DNA from: Stenotrophomonas maltophilia
GTDB lineage: Bacteria > Pseudomonadota > Gammaproteobacteria > Xanthomonadales > Xanthomonadaceae
Direction: 5' to 3'
Assembly: GCA_002363385.1 (NCBI GenBank)
Contig: DEVL01000003.1
Coordinates: 971,220 to 1,035,219, forward strand
Length of the DNA: 64,000 nucleotides
Shown here one piece after another: positions 53,742-64,000 of this stretch. Positions within the stretch are counted from its first letter, which is position 1. Every line of letters begins with the position of its first letter. Made by a program: the position numbers and the translations under genes. The notes under the pieces were generated by a model. It saw only the letters and a program-made list of their open reading frames with translations, made no database searches and had not been told where the DNA came from.

Positions 53742-54452
53742 ATGCGCGTTGAACCCGCCGACATCGAAGCCCTGTTTGATGCCATCCCCGACGTCCTGTT
53801 CTTCATGAAGGACTGCGACGGGCGCTATACGCACATCAACCAGACCATGCTGCGGCGGTTGGGGCTGAAATCCCGCAAGGACGTGATCGGACGCACTGCG
53901 GCAGAGATCTACCCGACCGGTTTGGGGGCCGATTACGCCACCCAGGACGAGCAGGTGCTGGCCGGCAAGGTCATCGAGAACCTGATGGAGCTGCACCTGT
54001 TCGCCAACCGCGAGCCGGGCTGGTGCCTGACCTGCAAGCGGCCGCTGCTGGTGGACGGGCAGATCCGCGGATTGATCGGTATTTCCCGCGACCTGGGTCA
54101 GAAGGACAGCCTGGGTACCCAGTACGAACAGCTTCGCCTCGCGCTGGCGCATCTGAATGCGCATTACGCCGAGAATGTGCGCATGCAGACCCTGCTCGAC
54201 ATCACCGGGTTCTCGTTGTCCAAACTGGAGCGCACCTTCCGCAAGGTGTTCCAGATGACCCCGCAGCAGGTGCTGACCCGGCTGCGCATCCAGATGGCGG
54301 TGCACCTGCTGCATGGCCCGGACAGCATCGCCAGTATCGGCCAGGCCTGCGGGTTCACCGACCAGAGCGCGTTCACCCGCAAGTTCAAGGCCGAGGTCGG
54401 GCTGTCGCCACGCGCCTACCGCGTCCAGATCGGCGAGCGCGCCGCTGCCTGA
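53742..54452 (+). CDS. AraC-family regulator with N-terminal PAS domain
   Basis: 236 aa from ATG 53742. PAS domain at about 8-115 (LFDAIPDVLFFMKDCDGRYTHINQTMLRRLGL...GLIGISRDL), then an AraC-type double helix-turn-helix at about 130-230 (LLDITGFSLSKLERTFRKVFQMTPQQVLTRLRIQMA; SIASIGQACGFTDQSAFTRKFKAEVGLSPRAYR). It probably senses a small molecule or redox state. The amino acid permease starts 81 bp downstream in the same direction and is the obvious target. Confidence 0.9.
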   Translation: MRVEPADIEALFDAIPDVLFFMKDCDGRYTHINQTMLRRLGLKSRKDVIGRTAAEIYPTGLGADYATQDEQVLAGKVIENLMELHLFANREPGWCLTCKRPLLVDGQIRGLIGISRDLGQKDSLGTQYEQLRLALAHLNAHYAENVRMQTLLDITGFSLSKLERTFRKVFQMTPQQVLTRLRIQMAVHLLHGPDSIASIGQACGFTDQSAFTRKFKAEVGLSPRAYRVQIGERAAA

Positions 54453-54533
54453 GGCGGGGTGGGGCTTGTGGCCTATGCCGCTGCGCGGCCGACAGGGTAT
54501 GGTGACGCACTTGTTGCCCGCCAATCGATTCCG

Positions 54534-55925
54534 ATGCCCGCATCCCAGACTCCGGCTCCTGCCAATCCGCCCGCCGATACCCGCCTGGGTCACGCGCTCA
54601 AACCCCGCCAGCTGATCATGATGGGCCTGGGCAGCGCGATCGGCGCTGGCCTGTTCCTCGGCTCCGGTGTGGGCGTCCAGGCCGCCGGTCCGGCGGTGCT
54701 GCTGTCCTATCTGGTCGCCGGCGCACTGGTGATCATCGTGATGAACGCGCTCGGCGAAATGGCCGCGGCCAAGCCGACCAGTGGCGCGTTTTCGGTGTAT
54801 GCCGCTGACGCCATGGGCGCCACCGCCGGCGCCACCGTGGGGTGGCTGTGGTGGGTGCAGTTGGTGATCGTGATCGCCGCCGAGGCGGTGGGCGCGGCCG
54901 GGCTGCTCGCCACCGTCTGGCCGGCCATTCCGGTTCCGATGGCAGCGCTGGCCTTCATGCTGTTCTTTACGGCGATCAACCTGCTCGGGGTGAAGAATTT
55001 CGGCGAGTTCGAGTTCTGGTTCGCGATCCTGAAAGTCGCCGCGATCGTCGGCTTCATCCTGATCGGCGTGGCGCTGCTGATGGGCTGGCTGCCCGAGGTC
55101 ACCTCGCCTGGCCTGCGCAACTTCACCGAGCACGGCGGCTTCATGCCCAAGGGGCTGGCCGGTATCGGTGCGGCGCTGCTGGTGGTGGTGTTCGCCTTTG
55201 GCGGCACCGAGATCGTGGCGGTGGCGGCGGCCGAAACCGAAGATCCGGAGCGCAGCATCGCCCGTGCGATCCGTACCGTGGCCTGGCGCATCCTGGTGTT
55301 CTACATCGGTTCGCTGAGCGTGATCATCGCGGTGGTACCGTGGACCAGCGAGGCGCTGAAGTCGCCGTTCGCTGCCGTGCTGGAAGCGGCCAAGATTCCG
55401 GGCGCGGCAACGGCGATCACGCTGATCGCGGTGATTGCGCTGTTGTCGGCGCTCAATGCGAATCTCTACGGCGCGTCGCGGATGATGTACTCGCTGGCGC
55501 AGCGCCGTGAGGCGCCGGCCGTACTGGGCTGGACCGATCCGCGCCAGGTGCCGATCATCGCGGTGCTGGCCAGTGTGCTGTTCGGTTTTGCGGCGACGGT
55601 GATGGAGTTGGTGTTCCCGGACAAGGTGTTGCCGGTGCTGCTCAACATCGTGGGCTCGACGTGTCTGTTGGTGTGGACGATTTCGTTGTTGTCGCAGTTG
55701 ATTCTGCGTCATCGGGCGAATCGGGAGGGGACGCGGTTGCCGTTCCGGATGGCGGGGTATCCGTATCTGACGGTGATCGGGTTGGGGGTGTTGGCGTTGA
55801 TTTTCGGTCTGCTGCTCTCCGAGTCCCACACGCGGTTGCAGTTCCTGTCGATGGCGGCGCTGACGGCGGTGATTGCGGCTAGCAGTGAGGTTGCGCGCCG
55901 GGTGCGTGCTGGTCGGGGCGGCTGA
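54534..55925 (+). CDS. Amino acid permease (APC superfamily, AroP/ProY-like)
   Basis: 463 aa from ATG 54534; no good ribosome site is visible and the frame is open upstream to 54459. Twelve hydrophobic helices are expected. GLGSAIGAGLFLGSGVGVQAAGPAVLLSYLVAG and NALGEMAAAKPTSGAFSVYA are the amino-acid-transporter signature. FAFGGTEIVAVAAAETEDPER and NANLYGASRMMYSLAQR fit the AroP/GabP/ProY proton-symport group; the substrate is not assignable. Codon use changes near the 3' end: from about 55590 Leu is mostly TTG and GGG, ACG and GCG become common, unlike the CTG/GGC-rich remainder. Under control of the upstream PAS-AraC regulator, by inference. Confidence 0.88.
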   Translation: MPASQTPAPANPPADTRLGHALKPRQLIMMGLGSAIGAGLFLGSGVGVQAAGPAVLLSYLVAGALVIIVMNALGEMAAAKPTSGAFSVYAADAMGATAGATVGWLWWVQLVIVIAAEAVGAAGLLATVWPAIPVPMAALAFMLFFTAINLLGVKNFGEFEFWFAILKVAAIVGFILIGVALLMGWLPEVTSPGLRNFTEHGGFMPKGLAGIGAALLVVVFAFGGTEIVAVAAAETEDPERSIARAIRTVAWRILVFYIGSLSVIIAVVPWTSEALKSPFAAVLEAAKIPGAATAITLIAVIALLSALNANLYGASRMMYSLAQRREAPAVLGWTDPRQVPIIAVLASVLFGFAATVMELVFPDKVLPVLLNIVGSTCLLVWTISLLSQLILRHRANREGTRLPFRMAGYPYLTVIGLGVLALIFGLLLSESHTRLQFLSMAALTAVIAASSEVARRVRAGRGG

Positions 55926-55940
55926 CGTTCGGCAGCCGGC

Positions 55941-55982
55941 AGCCAACAGCCAACAGCCAACAGCCAACAGCCAACAGCCAAC
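55941..55982. repeat. Tandem heptamer AGCCAAC x 6
   Basis: Six perfect units, starting 16 bp after the permease stop. First of six different short arrays in the gene-free stretch 55926-56735. Confidence 0.97.
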
Positions 55983-56012
55983 AGCTGCAGGTTCGGGCCT
56001 CCGCTTGACTGG

Positions 56013-56135
56013 GCGGGCACGGGTGGGTTGTCGGGACCCGCTGCAAGTACGTCCTTGTAAGCTCGTATGCCGCCATCCATGGCGGCATACGGTCCCGCCA
56101 ACCCACCCGTGCCCACCCTTTGACAGTGGGCTGGT
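56013..56135 (-). repeat. Long inverted-repeat element, copy 2
   Basis: Outer arms beginning GGGCACGGGTGGG (56016-56039) and ending CACCCGTGCCC (56091-56114) are complementary with few mismatches. An inner perfect 13-bp hairpin (56064-56091) has CCATCCATGG at its tip. The tail TTTGACAGTGGGCTGG matches copy 1. Confidence 0.85.
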
Positions 56136-56154
56136 GGACAACGAAAAGTCCAAA

Positions 56155-56203
56155 GCAGAAGGCAGAAGGCAGAAGGCAGAAGGCAGAAGGCAGAAGGCAG
56201 AAG
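56155..56203. repeat. Tandem heptamer GCAGAAG x 7
   Basis: Seven perfect units followed by a partial GCAGAG. No overlapping gene. Confidence 0.97.
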
Positions 56204-56239
56204 GCAGAGCGCAGCCGAGCTGGTACTGCGATGCTCTAT

Positions 56240-56279
56240 GAGCTGATGAGCTGATGAGCTGATGAGCTGATGAGCTGAT
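56240..56279. repeat. Tandem octamer GAGCTGAT x 5
   Basis: Five perfect 8-bp units, followed by a G that begins a sixth. Confidence 0.97.
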
Positions 56280-56282
56280 GCG

Positions 56283-56331
56283 CCGGCAACCGGCAACCGG
56301 CAACCGGCAACTCAAGGCTCAAAGCTCAAGG
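56283..56331. repeat. Adjacent heptamer arrays CCGGCAA x 4 and CTCAAGG x 3
   Basis: Four perfect CCGGCAA units (56283-56310) abut three CTCAAGG units (56311-56331), the middle one reading CTCAAAG. Confidence 0.95.
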
Positions 56332-56363
56332 TCGCCACTGAATGCGCAGTGCGTGATACGCGC

Positions 56364-56390
56364 TGAGCAGTGAGCAGTGAGCAGTGAGCA
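56364..56390. repeat. Tandem heptamer TGAGCAG, nearly four units
   Basis: Three perfect units plus six bases of a fourth (TGAGCA). Confidence 0.93.
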
Positions 56391-56492
56391 TTCGACGCCG
56401 ACGTTGACGCTATGGACAGTCATCCGATGAGTGCATGAGGTGTTAGTGCTCGCCTCCGTTGTACGGCGATTGCGTTTGCTTTTTCAGAGGCA

Positions 56493-56620
56493 GCCGACTC
56501 ACTGTCGAGGGCGGGGGTGTGTGGGTTGGCGGGACCGTTGGAGCGGCATGGATGCCGCTCACGAGCCTCCAGGGACGGATTTGCGGCGTGTCCCGCGGAC
56601 CCGCACACCCCTGCCATGCC
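56493..56620 (+). repeat. Long inverted-repeat element, copy 3 (diverged, opposite orientation)
   Basis: Arms GGGGTGTGTGGG... and ...CGCACACCCC (ending 56611) pair with about three mismatches. The core GCATGGATGC and the GAGCCTCCAGGGACGG block are the reverse complement of the corresponding words in copy 1, and CACTGTCGAGG upstream matches the reversed tail. Confidence 0.8.
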
Positions 56621-56692
56621 ACAGCATCTCGCCGACGTTGATCTCGGCCGGTGCGCAAGATTGTGGGGGCATGAGGCAACACAAAAAACGGC

Positions 56693-56719
56693 CCGCTCGC
56701 GCGGGCCGTCTGCTGTTGC
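56693..56719 (-). terminator. Rho-independent terminator of gcvP
   Basis: On the minus strand ACGGCCCGC-GCGA-GCGGGCCGT runs into TTTTTT, 17 bp beyond the gcvP stop. Confidence 0.92.
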
Positions 56720-56735
56720 GTCAGGGCAGGGAGGC

Positions 56736-59606
<2,871 letters not shown>

Positions 59607-59708
59607 GGCTGGCATCCGGAAGAGAGGGCACGCACGTTCGGAAGGCGGCCGGGGCCAGGGCGCGTCGCGGGCGACAGCGATCCACCGGACCTTGCGGTCT
59701 TCCTGGGT

Positions 59709-59877
59709 GCCCCTCTGTCCTTTTGCCTGAGAGTTTAAAAGCGCGCATCTGCGTGCTTCGTGCCCCTTCGGCGCCGGCAATGGGCCGGTCTCTCCAGAGT
59801 TTTGGTACGGGTGGTATCGGGCCTGAGCGATTACGGGCGTTGCGCCTTCGGCAGCGGGTGTCCGCTTCTCCCACCAT
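59709..59877 (-). ncRNA. Tandem glycine riboswitch upstream of gcvP
   Basis: On the minus strand two glycine aptamers follow each other. The first spans roughly 59877-59808 (GGGAGAAGCGG..., GCCGAAGGCGCAA, GCTCAGGCC). The second spans 59800-59709 (CTCTGGAGAGACC, GCGCCGAAGGGGC, and the hallmark CTCTCAGGCAAAAGGACAGAGG). A short linker joins them, as in the cooperative tandem class. Glycine binding normally turns gcv expression on. No clear intrinsic terminator lies between the aptamers and the start codon, so control could be translational. Confidence 0.92.
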
Positions 59878-59888
59878 GTAGCGCGGCG

Positions 59889-59894
59889 ATTATA
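59889..59894 (-). promoter_or_regulatory. -10 element of the gcvP riboswitch transcript
   Basis: A perfect TATAAT on the minus strand, about 12 bp before the first aptamer. No good -35 match is seen at 16-18 bp spacing. Confidence 0.7.
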
Positions 59895-60086
59895 GCCCAG
59901 CGCTTTCACTCGCTGGGCCTTTCCAGCACCTGAATACGGGGGCGCACGGACCCCGGAAACTGCACCTGGCCATGGTGCCGGGGGCGGCAAAGGCCTATGA
60001 TCACTGGATCCTCGTATTCATCTGGCGCTGCCCGTCCCGGGCCGGCGCCCGCCGTGCATTGCGCATGGCTGCTGACGGAAGCCCGC

Positions 60087-61310
60087 ATGACGCCCGCCTC
60101 ACCCTCGACCCGCCGCCTGGCCCTGCTGCTTGCAGGCCTGGCGATGTTCGGTCCGTTCTCGATCGACACCATTTTCCCGGCCTTCCTGCTGCTGGGCGAG
60201 CGCATGCAGGTGGACCAGGTCGCGGTGCAGCAGACCATCAGCGTCTACCTTCTGTTCTACGGCCTGATGAGCCTGGCGCACGGCCCGCTGTCCGATGCGT
60301 TTGGCCGCAAGCGGGTGATCATCGGCGGGCTGGTGCTGTTCATCGGCGCCTCGATCGGCTGCGCGCTGTCGCGCGACATGACCACGCTGCTGGTGTTCCG
60401 CGCGCTGCAGGGCGTCACCGCGGGCGTGGGCGTGATCGTCGGCCGCGCGGTGATCCGCGATCTGTACCACGGTGCCGATGCGCAGCGCCTGATGAGCCAG
60501 GTCTCGATGATCTTCGGCGTGGCCCCGGCGATCGCGCCGATCATCGGGGGCTGGATCCTGCTCGGCGGCGGCGACTGGCCGCTGATCTTCTGGTTCCTGG
60601 TGCTGTTCGGCGTGGTCCTGCTGCTGGCCACGGGCAAGTGGCTGCCGGAAACCCATCCGGCCGAGGCGCGCACGCCACTGTCGATGCGTGAACTGCTGCG
60701 AAGCTATGCGCGCATGGGCTCCAACGCGCGCCTGCTGCGGCTGTCGGCCGCCGGTGCGCTGAATTTTTCGGGCATTTTCCTGTACATCGCTTCGGCGCCG
60801 GTGCTGGTGATGCAGCACCTCAAGCTGGGCGAGGGCGGGTTTGCCTGGTTGTTCATTCCGACCATCGGCGGCATGACGATGGGCTCGTTCCTGTCCGGGC
60901 GGATGGCCGGGCGGATCCTGCCGCAGCGGCAGATCGCGATCGGATTCGGCCTGTGTGCGCTGTCGGCGGTGCTCAATATCACCTACGTGCTGTCCGTGCA
61001 GCAGATCGCGCTGCCGTGGGCGGTGATGCCGATCTTCCTGGGCGGCGTGGGCATGGCGCTGATCTTCCCGGTGCTGGCGCTGGCGGTGCTGGACATGTAC
61101 CCGCACCAGCGCGGCCTGGCCTCTTCGATGCAGATGTTCATCCAGCTGATGATCAACACCGTCGTGGCCGGTGTGGTCTCGCCGATGCTCAGCAGCAGCC
61201 CGGTGCATCTGGCGCTGGGCTACATGGGCTTCTTCGCGCTGGGCGGCTCGTTCTGGTACTGGGAACGGTATTGCGAGCGCCGCCGCGCCGTGCTGACGCC
61301 GATCGAGTAA
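60087..61310 (+). CDS. Bcr/CflA-family multidrug efflux MFS transporter
   Basis: 407 aa from ATG 60087. Twelve-helix DHA1 transporter: FSIDTIFPAFLLLGERM (motif D-like), GPLSDAFGRKRVIIGGL (motif A), FRALQGVTAGVGVIVGRAVIRDLY (motif B plus Bcr/CflA block) and APIIGGWI (motif C). It matches bicyclomycin/chloramphenicol-resistance and sulfonamide-type exporters; substrate not assignable. Divergent from gcvP, with which it shares about 190 bp of DNA upstream of the riboswitch. Confidence 0.9.
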   Translation: MTPASPSTRRLALLLAGLAMFGPFSIDTIFPAFLLLGERMQVDQVAVQQTISVYLLFYGLMSLAHGPLSDAFGRKRVIIGGLVLFIGASIGCALSRDMTTLLVFRALQGVTAGVGVIVGRAVIRDLYHGADAQRLMSQVSMIFGVAPAIAPIIGGWILLGGGDWPLIFWFLVLFGVVLLLATGKWLPETHPAEARTPLSMRELLRSYARMGSNARLLRLSAAGALNFSGIFLYIASAPVLVMQHLKLGEGGFAWLFIPTIGGMTMGSFLSGRMAGRILPQRQIAIGFGLCALSAVLNITYVLSVQQIALPWAVMPIFLGGVGMALIFPVLALAVLDMYPHQRGLASSMQMFIQLMINTVVAGVVSPMLSSSPVHLALGYMGFFALGGSFWYWERYCERRRAVLTPIE

Positions 61311-61382
61311 GCCCGGCAGGCAGCGGGCCCACCAGGGCCCGTGCGGTATCCTTTGCCCTTTGATGCAGTCCGGAAGCCCTTG

Positions 61383-61769
61383 ATGTCGACCACCTCCAAA
61401 CTGCGCCGCGACATTCGCCGGCGCCGTGAAACCCAGGCCGCCAACCGCGAGCAGGCCGCCACCCCGCCCGTCGAGCCGCATGCGGAACTGCGCGACCAGC
61501 AACGCACGCTGCTGGCCGGTGTGGTGCGCCGCGATGGCGAGTGGGTGTTGGGGATGGATGGACGCATCGCAGGCCAGACCACCAGTGCGGCACGGGTGCT
61601 GGCGTTGATCATGCAGGCCGCCGAACTGCACGAGCGGCAGGGTACGCCGGTCCGGCTGGTGTACTCGGATGCGTTGAAGGATGCCGCCCATGCCGAGGCC
61701 AAGGCCGACGGCATGGACTTCGAGCAGTTCAAGACCGAGCTGGCGGCAGCACTGAAACCCAAGTCGTAG
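61383..61769 (+). CDS. Small uncharacterised protein
   Basis: 128 aa from ATG 61383, with GGAAG about 7 nt upstream. A basic N-terminus (SKLRRDIRRRRETQAANREQ) is followed by a mixed domain (RTLLAGVVRRDGEWVLGMDGRIAGQTTSAARVLALIMQAAELHERQG). No signal peptide or membrane helix. I do not recognise a family. Codon use is like its neighbours, and a terminator follows 27 bp on, supporting a real gene. It lies 73 bp after the Bcr-type exporter. Confidence 0.7.
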   Translation: MSTTSKLRRDIRRRRETQAANREQAATPPVEPHAELRDQQRTLLAGVVRRDGEWVLGMDGRIAGQTTSAARVLALIMQAAELHERQGTPVRLVYSDALKDAAHAEAKADGMDFEQFKTELAAALKPKS

Positions 61770-61795
61770 CGCCACGTCCTGCCTGGATGCACATG

Positions 61796-61823
61796 AAAAA
61801 ACCGGCCTTTCGGCCGGTTTTTT
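61796..61823. terminator. Bidirectional rho-independent terminator
   Basis: AAAAAACCGGCC-TTTC-GGCCGGTTTTTT between convergent genes. Confidence 0.94.
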
Positions 61824-61862
61824 CGTTGCGGGCTGCGGCCGGGGAGGGCCCGGCCCAACCGG

Positions 61863-63863
61863 TTACGGTGCCGCGGGCGCCGTCGGTGCGGCCGGGGCTG
61901 CAGCCGTGGCCGCCGGTACCTGCCAACCACACATCTGGCCCTGGTTCTGCTGCTTGAGCCACTCGTTGACCGGGGTGAAGTACTCGATCATCGGGCCGGC
62001 ATCGAGCTTGTCGCCGCCGGTGATTTCCTTCAGCGTGGCCTGCCAGGGCTGGCTGGCGCCCTTGCTCAGCATTGCCCAGAACTTCTGGCCGGCCTCCTTG
62101 TTGCCGTAGAAGCTGCACTGGTGCAGCGGGCCCTTGTAGCCGGAGGCATCGCACAGGCCCTTGTAGAACTGGAACTGCAGGATGCGCGCCAGGAAGTAAC
62201 GGGTGTACGGGGTATTGCCTGGCACGTGGTACTTGGCACCTGCGTCGAAGAACTCCTCACCGCGTGCGCTGGCCGGGGCGACGCCCTGGTACTTGGCCTT
62301 CAGGTCCCACCACGCCTGGTTGTAATGGTCCGGGGTGATCGAGCCATCGAACACACCCCAGCGCCAGCGGTCGATCATCAGCCCGAACGGCAGGAACGAC
62401 ACGCCGCTCAGGGCCATGCGCATCTGCGCGTTGATGGTCGCCTCGCGGCTTTCCTGCGGGGTGTCGACCAGGCCGATCGAGTTGAGGTACTGCGGCGTCA
62501 TCGCCAGCACGATGGTGTCGCCGATCGCCTCATGGAAGCCATCGTTGGCACCGCCCTGGAACAACGGCGGCAGCGGGTTGTAGGCCAGGTCGTAATAGAT
62601 GTGGCCCAGCTCGTGGTAGATGGTGGTGAAGTTTTCTTCGTTCGGCTTGATGCACATCTTGGTGCGCACGTCGCCTTCCATGTTCATGTCCCACGCGCTG
62701 GCGTGGCAGACCACGTCACGGTCCAGCGGCTTGATGAACTGGGTCTTGTCCCAGTAAGACTTCGGCAGTGCCGGCATGCCGAGCGAGACATAAAAGTCCT
62801 GCGCGCGCTCGGTCATCTGCTTGGCGGTGCGCAGTTCGGCTTCACGCTGCGCCTTGTACAGCGCTTCCACGTTCGCGCCGCTGCCGGCCTTGGCCAGTGC
62901 GCCACTGAGGTTGGTCTGGTACTGCTTTTCCAGCGCGGCGGTGATGTCCAGGTTGCCGGCACCGGGATACGGTTCCAGCTGGTCCCACAGGTTGGACCAG
63001 TCCTGCTGCCACATGTTGCCGGTCAGGTGCGCGGCAATCAGGCCGCCGTTGACCTCGGCTTTGTCCTTGCCGTACGTGCCGTCGAGCTTGGTACGCGCAT
63101 AGCAGTGCAACTGCTCATACATCGGCTTGACCTGGTCCCAAAGGCGGTCGGTTTCCGGACCGATCTGGTCGGCGGGCATGTCATAGCCGCTGCGCCACAT
63201 CTGGCCGGCGTCGGCGAAGCCCATTTCCTTGGCGCCTTCATTGACCAGGCTGACGAAGCGTTCGTAGTCGGCACGCATCGGCTTGGTGGTGCCGTGCCAG
63301 CCCTGCCAGGCGTCGAGCTGCTTGTCGTAGTCGCGGCTGCGGGCGAGCACCTGTTCCAGGTCGCCGAGCTGGCGGCAGGTCTGCGGGTTGGCTTCATCGG
63401 TGCAGTATTTGCCGGAGCCGTAGGCGCCTTCCATGCGGCTGGCGATGCGGGTCAGCTCGGAGAGCTTGGCCGGGTCGCGCGGGGCGGGCATGGAGGTCAT
63501 CAGCTTGAGCAGGTGGATCTGGCGCTTGGTGTCTTCGCTCATCGGCTGGCCGTCGTACTGGCCGGCCTGGGTGATCCATCCGTTGAGCACGGTGAGCCAG
63601 CGTTCGTTGGCCTTGGCCGCGACGCGCTCGGAATCGTCGTTGATGTAGGTCGAGGACAGCCACTGGGCCGAGGTCATTTCCGGGTACATGGCTTTGTACT
63701 CGGCGTTGACGCGGGCGATGAACTGGTCCGCGGTTTCCTTGGATTGGGTGGTGCCCGTGGCCGGTGCATCGGCGGGGGACGGTTCCTTCTGGCAGGCCGC
63801 CAGCGTCAGTGCGGCAGCACTGACTGCCAGGGCCAGCAGGAGCGGGCGGTGGTTCACGGGCAC
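61863..63863 (-). CDS. M2-family peptidyl-dipeptidase (bacterial ACE homologue), lipoprotein
   Basis: 666 aa. The N-terminal lipoprotein signal ends in LTLAAC, predicting a membrane-anchored periplasmic enzyme. The zinc site is His417-Glu-Leu-Gly-His421 (YHELGHIYYDLAY), with the downstream Glu ligand in GFHEAIGDTI. NMEGDVRTKMCIKP, FFDAGAKYHVPGNTPYTRYFLARILQFQFY and the chloride-site-like residues match angiotensin-converting enzyme homologues known from Xanthomonas. It releases C-terminal dipeptides from peptides. A Pro/Ala-rich tail ends the protein. The 137 bp beyond its start to the window end show nothing identifiable. Confidence 0.95.
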   Translation of the reverse strand: MPVNHRPLLLALAVSAAALTLAACQKEPSPADAPATGTTQSKETADQFIARVNAEYKAMYPEMTSAQWLSSTYINDDSERVAAKANERWLTVLNGWITQAGQYDGQPMSEDTKRQIHLLKLMTSMPAPRDPAKLSELTRIASRMEGAYGSGKYCTDEANPQTCRQLGDLEQVLARSRDYDKQLDAWQGWHGTTKPMRADYERFVSLVNEGAKEMGFADAGQMWRSGYDMPADQIGPETDRLWDQVKPMYEQLHCYARTKLDGTYGKDKAEVNGGLIAAHLTGNMWQQDWSNLWDQLEPYPGAGNLDITAALEKQYQTNLSGALAKAGSGANVEALYKAQREAELRTAKQMTERAQDFYVSLGMPALPKSYWDKTQFIKPLDRDVVCHASAWDMNMEGDVRTKMCIKPNEENFTTIYHELGHIYYDLAYNPLPPLFQGGANDGFHEAIGDTIVLAMTPQYLNSIGLVDTPQESREATINAQMRMALSGVSFLPFGLMIDRWRWGVFDGSITPDHYNQAWWDLKAKYQGVAPASARGEEFFDAGAKYHVPGNTPYTRYFLARILQFQFYKGLCDASGYKGPLHQCSFYGNKEAGQKFWAMLSKGASQPWQATLKEITGGDKLDAGPMIEYFTPVNEWLKQQNQGQMCGWQVPAATAAAPAAPTAPAAP

Positions 63864-64000
63864 ATCCTTGGGTGGTGACAGACCGGCGAAGGCTAGTGAA
63901 GCGCCGGGCGCACCGCAAGGGGCAGGGCAGCAGGCGTCGGGTGGGATCGTAGCGCCAACGTCAACGGCGTGGCGTCATTGCATCGTGGTTTGGGTCGGTG

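Noticed and set aside
56155..56331. CRISPR-like appearance of the stacked repeats
   Set aside because: Units are 7-8 bp, directly abutting, without spacers, and no cas genes are nearby.
63864..64000. Possible start of another gene at the right edge
   Set aside because: No start codon with ribosome site or conserved coding pattern can be supported in the last 137 bp.

Overview
The window is a GC-rich chromosomal segment from a gammaproteobacterium of the family Xanthomonadaceae, most likely Stenotrophomonas. Two things point there: the gene set and its order (a prpR/prpBC-acnD-prpF-prpD block, hflKC-DUF2065-purA, an M2 ACE-like lipoprotein), and many short GTAG-headed hairpins of the SMAG type known from Stenotrophomonas. 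I see no rRNA or tRNA genes, prophage, insertion sequence or CRISPR array. Most of it is core metabolism and cell-envelope sequence.

Layout. 1-10104: three tandem, paralogous propeller-sensor hybrid histidine kinases. The first is cut by the window edge. 10161-17067: an MdtD-like exporter, a repeat-rich gap, hemE, a WGR-domain protein, aroB-aroK, dodecin, a glycerate-kinase-like protein and pdxH. 17069-26397: the sigma-54 activator prpR and the divergent 2-methylcitrate-cycle operon prpB-prpC-acnD-prpF-prpD. 26527-33875: a bacterial alpha-2-macroglobulin lipoprotein with its usual partner pbpC. 33897-37820: a cluster of SMAG hairpins, a ferritin-like protein, a peroxiredoxin, a CbpA-type co-chaperone, a PilH-like regulator and an AcuI-type reductase. 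37997-41812: hflK-hflC-DUF2065-purA. 41956-44000: a small orphan protein, an M23 peptidase and an L,D-transpeptidase. 44141-50553: a chemoreceptor behind a sigma-28 promoter, a RIO-type kinase, and an exported DJ-1/PfpI protein joined to a two-component system. 50622-55925: an unknown membrane protein, a large catalase, a PAS-AraC regulator and an amino acid permease. 55926-56735: a gene-free stretch of stacked short tandem repeats and two large inverted repeats. 56736-63863: gcvP behind a tandem glycine riboswitch, a Bcr/CflA exporter, a small unknown protein and an ACE-like lipoprotein dipeptidase.

The most striking feature is the kinase trio. The third member is complete. The first has lost its phospho-accepting histidine but keeps an intact ATP-binding domain. 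The second keeps the histidine and an intact receiver but has lost the ATP-binding motifs. The first two overlap translationally, so they may act as a complementary split kinase. The other outstanding signal is the repeat architecture: a hexamer tract upstream of mdtD, a three-copy inverted-repeat family, and six different 7-8 bp tandem arrays packed into about 450 bp.
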